Below, one piece after another: positions 59,901-64,000 of a stretch of DNA of 64,000 bases. The DNA comes from Patiria miniata (Eukaryota > Echinodermata > Asteroidea > Valvatida > Asterinidae), in assembly GCF_015706575.1 (NCBI RefSeq), contig NW_024037059.1, positions 16,591,730-16,655,729 of the forward strand, given 5' to 3'. Each line of letters opens with the position of its first letter. Within the stretch, counting starts at the first letter, position 1. Position numbers and translations under genes: made by a program. The notes below the pieces were generated by a model, which had not been told where the DNA came from, searched no databases, and was given only the letters and a program-made list of their open reading frames with translations.

Positions 59901-62900
59901 GGACTGGGGGAACTCTAGGAGTGACGAGCTGGGATGTGGACGAGATCATGGTATCAGGTCAGTTTGGCGATCTTTCATCTGTAACAAACGTAACTGTAGA
60001 ATGTTGTGATACAAATAACTTGCCATACGGCTTCTTTAAATCTCTTTTACCAGATATTTTCTGTGGATCTGATTCTGTTTTCTAGCAATATGTGTTCAAT
60101 TCAACTACACATGGTTGAATGACTTCTTTAGAGTTGATCAGTGGAATAACCACTCTATAACTCTGGATTAATTCTCCCAATTTTAATGGATTTTTCAAAT
60201 ATTTTTTGCCTCAATGGATACTTGGTACCTTGGTTTTGATTCGGCTGTAGTATGTTTTTTTTCCTTCGAATAGATCAAACATTCTACCAAACTGGCCAGG
60301 CATCCACTGCAGTTTTAATACCAAAGTTCCTTTCTTGTAACATTTGGAGTCATTTAAAATACATTTGAATTTCTATTAATCCATATTGGCATATTTCCCC
60401 GAATCGTCTATTTTCAGGAAGCGGCCATCGTCAGCCACAGGTCTACGCTCGGCCTCCCAGATCCTCAGCCGGGACTCAGCAAGCCCCGCCCCTCCTCACA
60501 ACTCCCGACCCGCCAGTGCCCATGGTTACCACACAACAATACGCCGCCCAATGTCATCATTGAGTATGAGCTCAACAACCCACGAGAAATGCAAGCCATC
60601 AAGGTCTAGAACGGCAACGTATCCCCCTCGACCAAACTCGGCCATTTCCAGGAAGAACAAGCCAAATGTCACCTGTAAGTTCAAAATACTTTTTTGAAAT
60701 TAATTTTCAAAATGGAGTATTTTTTGTTTATATGCATCACGGCTGAATTTCTTAAATGAGAACCTCCTTCCAATTTGATAAGGTTCACTCATTAATTCAT
60801 CAATATCTGAACATTTCTCGCCCTTTTTATGAAAGCCTCAGTTTTTCTTCTTGATTACATCACAAGAATGACCCTGGTTTAACAATTTTATTTGTTTACT
60901 TTGTTTAGATCACAACAAGACAAGTTGGTTGAGATTACGTGGCAGCCTTGATGGTTGGGTGGTCCCTGAGACTAGAGGTATGCTCCTTAAACAGCAGGAC
61001 AGGGTCAGCACAGCACTCCAAGGTATGTACAAGCAATTACCAAGATAGAAACGAAGCTCTCTACTGACAGTAGATGGTTCATTGTTATCACCTTGGAAAG
61101 CCTCAGTAGGCAGGACACACCGCGTGCGTGTACTGCGTGCGTTCACACGACAACTTTTATTCTGAATCTGCATAATCCTGTAGCGTCTTCACGTGAGCGT
61201 CAGGCACCATTAGCAATGCGTTTGAATGTCTCTCCCAGTGGTCTGCCCCAACTCTCCCGTTGTAACCGTTGAGGGGGTAGTTGTGAATGGACTCCATATT
61301 TATCTATGGTTAGCAAGAATGGCACTTACTAGAGATGGAAAGCGGTATATTTCTACTCATTCTTAACCAGGACTTATCTTTAAAAAAATCCGAAGTTGAA
61401 TTGAGCTTGGTAATGTTAGAGTAGAAGATTTTGATGTTCTAGATGTACCACGTTTGATGTTCTGCAGTAATCTACAAAATTGAAGAACTAGGAAACAGTG
61501 CAGATCCAGTGTTAGGCATTATGCTGAATCAGTCTCTTGAAGTGTTAGAATAATGTGATAAATGGTGTGATTTCTTTTTCTCACAGGTCTTGCAAATGCA
61601 CAACAAAAACCTAAAGCACTAAAGAAGAAGAAAGTTGTGGAGTAAGTGCCAAGTTCAGATGATAGTATAGGACAATTGAATGGAAAATCAAACAAATTTA
61701 GGCGACCTAATGTTTCAATCCTAAAAGAATCTTTGCCTTTGAGAAAGATTCTGTTAGGATTGAAACGTTAGGCCCTCTATAAGTTTGTTCAATTGGTATA
61801 TTTCTGTCAGCAAGCAGTTTGCAGCAGTTTTAGTCATTTTCAAAAAATCCAATTTAATTCACGTCATATTGAGAAATTATGTAAAGTGAGTAACTTTATT
61901 TCAAAGTCATTAGTTTGTCAGCCATGCTGCTTAGACGACTTATGGGTGTCTGTACATCAGTCTGAGTTTGTTTGAGTTTTCTTTGTGTGTTTACTATAGT
62001 TGAGATAATTAGTTATTGTTTCATGAACTGTGTTAACGCATTCGTATTGCAAAATCAAACTCAGAAAATGTCACTGGAATTTCTATTAACGGATTTCACC
62101 ACCAATGACTTGATTTTTCCAACAGTCCATTGAAGATGTCCTCCAAACGCTGGCTGCAGAAACACGGTCTGAAGGCTCGGAAGCTGACCATCTATGACGC
62201 CTTGGGAAAGGCAGCGGTCAAGCAGCGGTCTAAATATGTACCCATCTTGGACAAACACATCATCTCACAAGTCTTCAATGAGGTAAGAGTGGCTTCAGTG
62301 ATGCAGACCAATTGTACTGAATAAGAAAGAGTCTTTTTGAGGTTGGAACTTGGAGTTGAAGTGAAAAATATGTCTTTATCAACACCTGGGCCCTATATAA
62401 ATGTGTTGCCTAATAGTTAGCCTAAATATTTCCATACTTTAAGCATCAGGATGTGTGGCTTTACCTGGCAACTGTTTTTACTTGCTAAGAAATTTCTATA
62501 TGTGCATTGCTGTTTTAATGACCAATTTCATACACAGTAAGTATGGCTTTGGTTGTGTTTAGTGGACTGCAAAATGATCTAACAGTTACAAGACCAAATC
62601 ACAACCTCCAATGCCATGGAATCAGGCACAGATCACAGTTCCATCTGGTTTTACTTCCACTGCTGTTTCAGTTATAACAAGTAACTTGTTTCTTATTTGC
62701 CAGATCCTGCCTCTGGCTCACGTGACAGACAACAAGCAAGAGATCAGCCTGGTCAACCCCTACGGCATCAACCTGAAAGCTTATGATGAGAAACTAGAGA
62801 GAGCAATCAGTGGATTCAACAAGAGACTGGATAGGATTGTATGGGAGGCTCTGACACCAGAGGAACAAGACCAGTAAGTGTCTTGACCAACCATCTGATT

Positions 62901-63902
62901 GATAACAGATTTGGTTTTCACTAAAAGTTGAACTAAGAAATTGACGTGATTGGGGTTTGAACCTACGATCTTCGGAATGCCGTTCCGGTGCTCTACCAAC
63001 TGAGCTATCGAGCCCTACGTTGGCAGTTTCCCATTTCGTCAATGTCTTTGTTCAAAGGGAGCTAGTCAGAAGCCATAAACCCGTATATGGCATGTAGCCA
63101 GGGATCCTACCCAGAGACATGATGATTTACATTTAGAAATGCTGTAAACCTGGATGTAACCACATGAGTGGATTTCTGACAAGACAACTCTTCAATTTAC
63201 ATAAAACCTCCCCTTATGGTTGCCTAATTTAATTCACTTTAGACTTTAGTTTGTCAAACAAAACTGATGATCCATGTTGGGAATAACGGGTGTGCAAAAA
63301 ATGATTTTCCAATTCTCTGAGAAGTAGCTTAATCATTTAGTACTTAGTATCATAATAGTATACCTTGATTATTTTCTTGTTCCAGGTTTGACTGCGAAGG
63401 TCCAATCTCCTTCCTGGACAATCGTAAGGACTGCCTGGATGCTCTGGATCGGCTCGGCTGGCCCCTCCCGGAGAAAGACATCCTCCTCCTTGAAGATGAG
63501 ATTGAGATGGGCAACAGGTATCTGAGACACAGCCATGCCATCCAGAGAGCTCTCAAGCAGAAGCTGAATGGGTCTCAGTCAGGTGGATCTACGGCAAGAA
63601 GTCTTAGAGAGGAGACACCAAGACGGAAGGAAGGTGATAGGAGGAGGCCGCGCAAGACATCAGAGGATGCCATGGATGATGCTTCAGAGGCTGGTACTAG
63701 AAGAAGGAAGGCATCAGAGGATACATCTGAGAGAAGCTATCACAGTGATGATGAGGATGAGGAGCATGATGATAGGAGAAGCCGATCGGAGGACAGCAGC
63801 GATTCCAGTGATGAGGAGTTGAAGAACGTCCGTGACAGTGACGATTCCTCCAATGATGATGAGGTACATTTCCAATCACGTATGAAGGATCTAGCCATTT
63901 GA
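51000..63902 (+). CDS. VWA3A: VWA domain-containing protein 3A-like, 18 exons
   Basis: Large cytoplasmic-type protein with no signal peptide and two von Willebrand A-like domains. Exons: 51000-51048, 51582-51818, 54340-54437, 54765-55015, 55377-55536, 55892-56061, 56613-56830, 57448-57650, 57969-58123, 58579-58717, 59007-59237, 59614-59957, 60418-60674, 60909-61022, 61587-61641, 62126-62282, 62704-62873, 63386-63902; phases agree throughout, giving 1174 residues, close to human VWA3A as I recall it. VWA-1 begins near residue 170 with a degenerate MIDAS (DVKTS). VWA-2 has an intact one at 540-544 (DTSNS) with VYLLTDGRPDH. A motif W-L-x3-G-L-K-x3-L recurs three times (in exons 2, 8, 16). A Ser/Arg/Pro-rich linker (exon 13) and a highly acidic Ser/Asp/Glu/Arg tail follow. 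The stop may not be final: GAG|GTACAT at 63863 is a phase-0 donor-like site. VWA3B is the alternative name. Confidence 0.85.
51819..54339 (+). other. Intron 2 of the VWA3A-like gene
   Basis: A 2.5 kb AT-rich intron, the largest of this gene. Open frames in it are short and resemble no family. No transposon ends were identified. Confidence 0.5.
56139..56505. mobile_element. MITE in intron 6 of the VWA3A-like gene
   Basis: Inverted repeats of about 65 bp with few mismatches (GATTCACAATGCAGTG ... CCAAGAGTTTGCCA at the left, the inverse at the right) bound a 367 bp noncoding element. The target duplication was not resolved. Confidence 0.7.
61706..61772. repeat. 67 bp hairpin in intron 15 of the VWA3A-like gene
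   Basis: Arms CCTAATGTTTCAATCCTAAA and its near-exact inverse continue with AGAATCTTT/AAAGATTCT around a loop of about 9 nt. It is a likely small foldback element. Its length and pairing would also suit a structured RNA. Confidence 0.6.
62946..63015 (-). other. tRNA-like sequence in intron 17, SINE head or pseudogene
   Basis: Minus-strand GGGCTCGATAGCTCAGTTGG ... GGTTCAAACCC has good A and B boxes and a loop ACGGCAT (would-be anticodon GGC). The 5' GGGCTCG does not pair with the 3' CAATCAC, so no acceptor stem can form. It is therefore a tRNA-derived element head rather than a gene. Confidence 0.5.
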
Positions 63903-64000
63903 ATCTTAAGATATGTTAATTTTCCATGCATGCGTTCGTATGGTTCATTTGAAAGATGGTAATCCGTTTCCACTTTTTCTAAATTGAAGAGGAAATGTAA

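Noticed and set aside
62946..63015. Functional tRNA-Ala(GGC)
   Set aside because: The acceptor ends GGGCTCG and CAATCAC cannot pair and the T stem is poor; better explained as a SINE head or pseudogene.
1..64000. CRISPR arrays, operons and bacterial-type terminators
   Set aside because: The window is clearly eukaryotic (spliced genes, animal families); no regularly spaced direct repeats with unique spacers were seen.

Overview
This is a 64 kb piece of an animal genome. Genes are split by many GT-AG introns of a few hundred to a few thousand bases, and noncoding DNA is AT-rich and full of small inverted-repeat elements. The gene set (HAND, anoctamin, several GH27 glycosidases, a VWA3A-like protein) and the recurrent 'taggcct' words in noncoding DNA suggest a marine invertebrate deuterostome, perhaps an echinoderm. 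That placement is an inference.

Layout. (1) 184-6566, minus: HAND bHLH transcription factor, two coding exons separated by a 5.6 kb intron. (2) 6567-14384: a long stretch with no recognised protein gene; it holds a tRNA-Pro(CGG) gene, a TTAA-flanked MITE, a tandem duplication and a foldback element. (3) 14385-25627, plus: a 20-exon divergent anoctamin (TMEM16) of 1042 residues. (4) 25628-29512: repeat-rich spacer with two more copies of the TTAA MITE and a perfect CLEAR-type E-box. (5) 29513-49206: three lysosomal alpha-galactosidase/alpha-N-acetylgalactosaminidase-like genes (GH27), here called A (plus), B (minus) and C (plus). Exons 2-6 have identical lengths in all three (175, 175, 95, 162, 198 nt). 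(6) 51000-63902, plus: an 18-exon VWA3A-like gene of 1174 residues.

The most unusual structure is at the 3' end of GH27 gene B. After one shared set of catalytic-barrel exons (1-6) come four intact terminal exons plus one decayed one. Each intact exon has a phase-0 splice acceptor and its own stop codon, and encodes a different version of the C-terminal beta-sandwich domain. This looks like an array of alternative last exons that could give one catalytic barrel interchangeable C-terminal domains. Gene C keeps both catalytic aspartates but has a rebuilt substrate-recognition loop. CLEAR/TFEB-like E-boxes lie just upstream of the inferred first exons of A and B, as expected for lysosomal genes. 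Intron 1 of gene B carries a 1.9 kb Mutator-like element with about 220 bp terminal inverted repeats and an exact 9 bp target-site duplication.

All exon models were built by hand from reading frame, splice sites and phase agreement. No transcript or database evidence was available.
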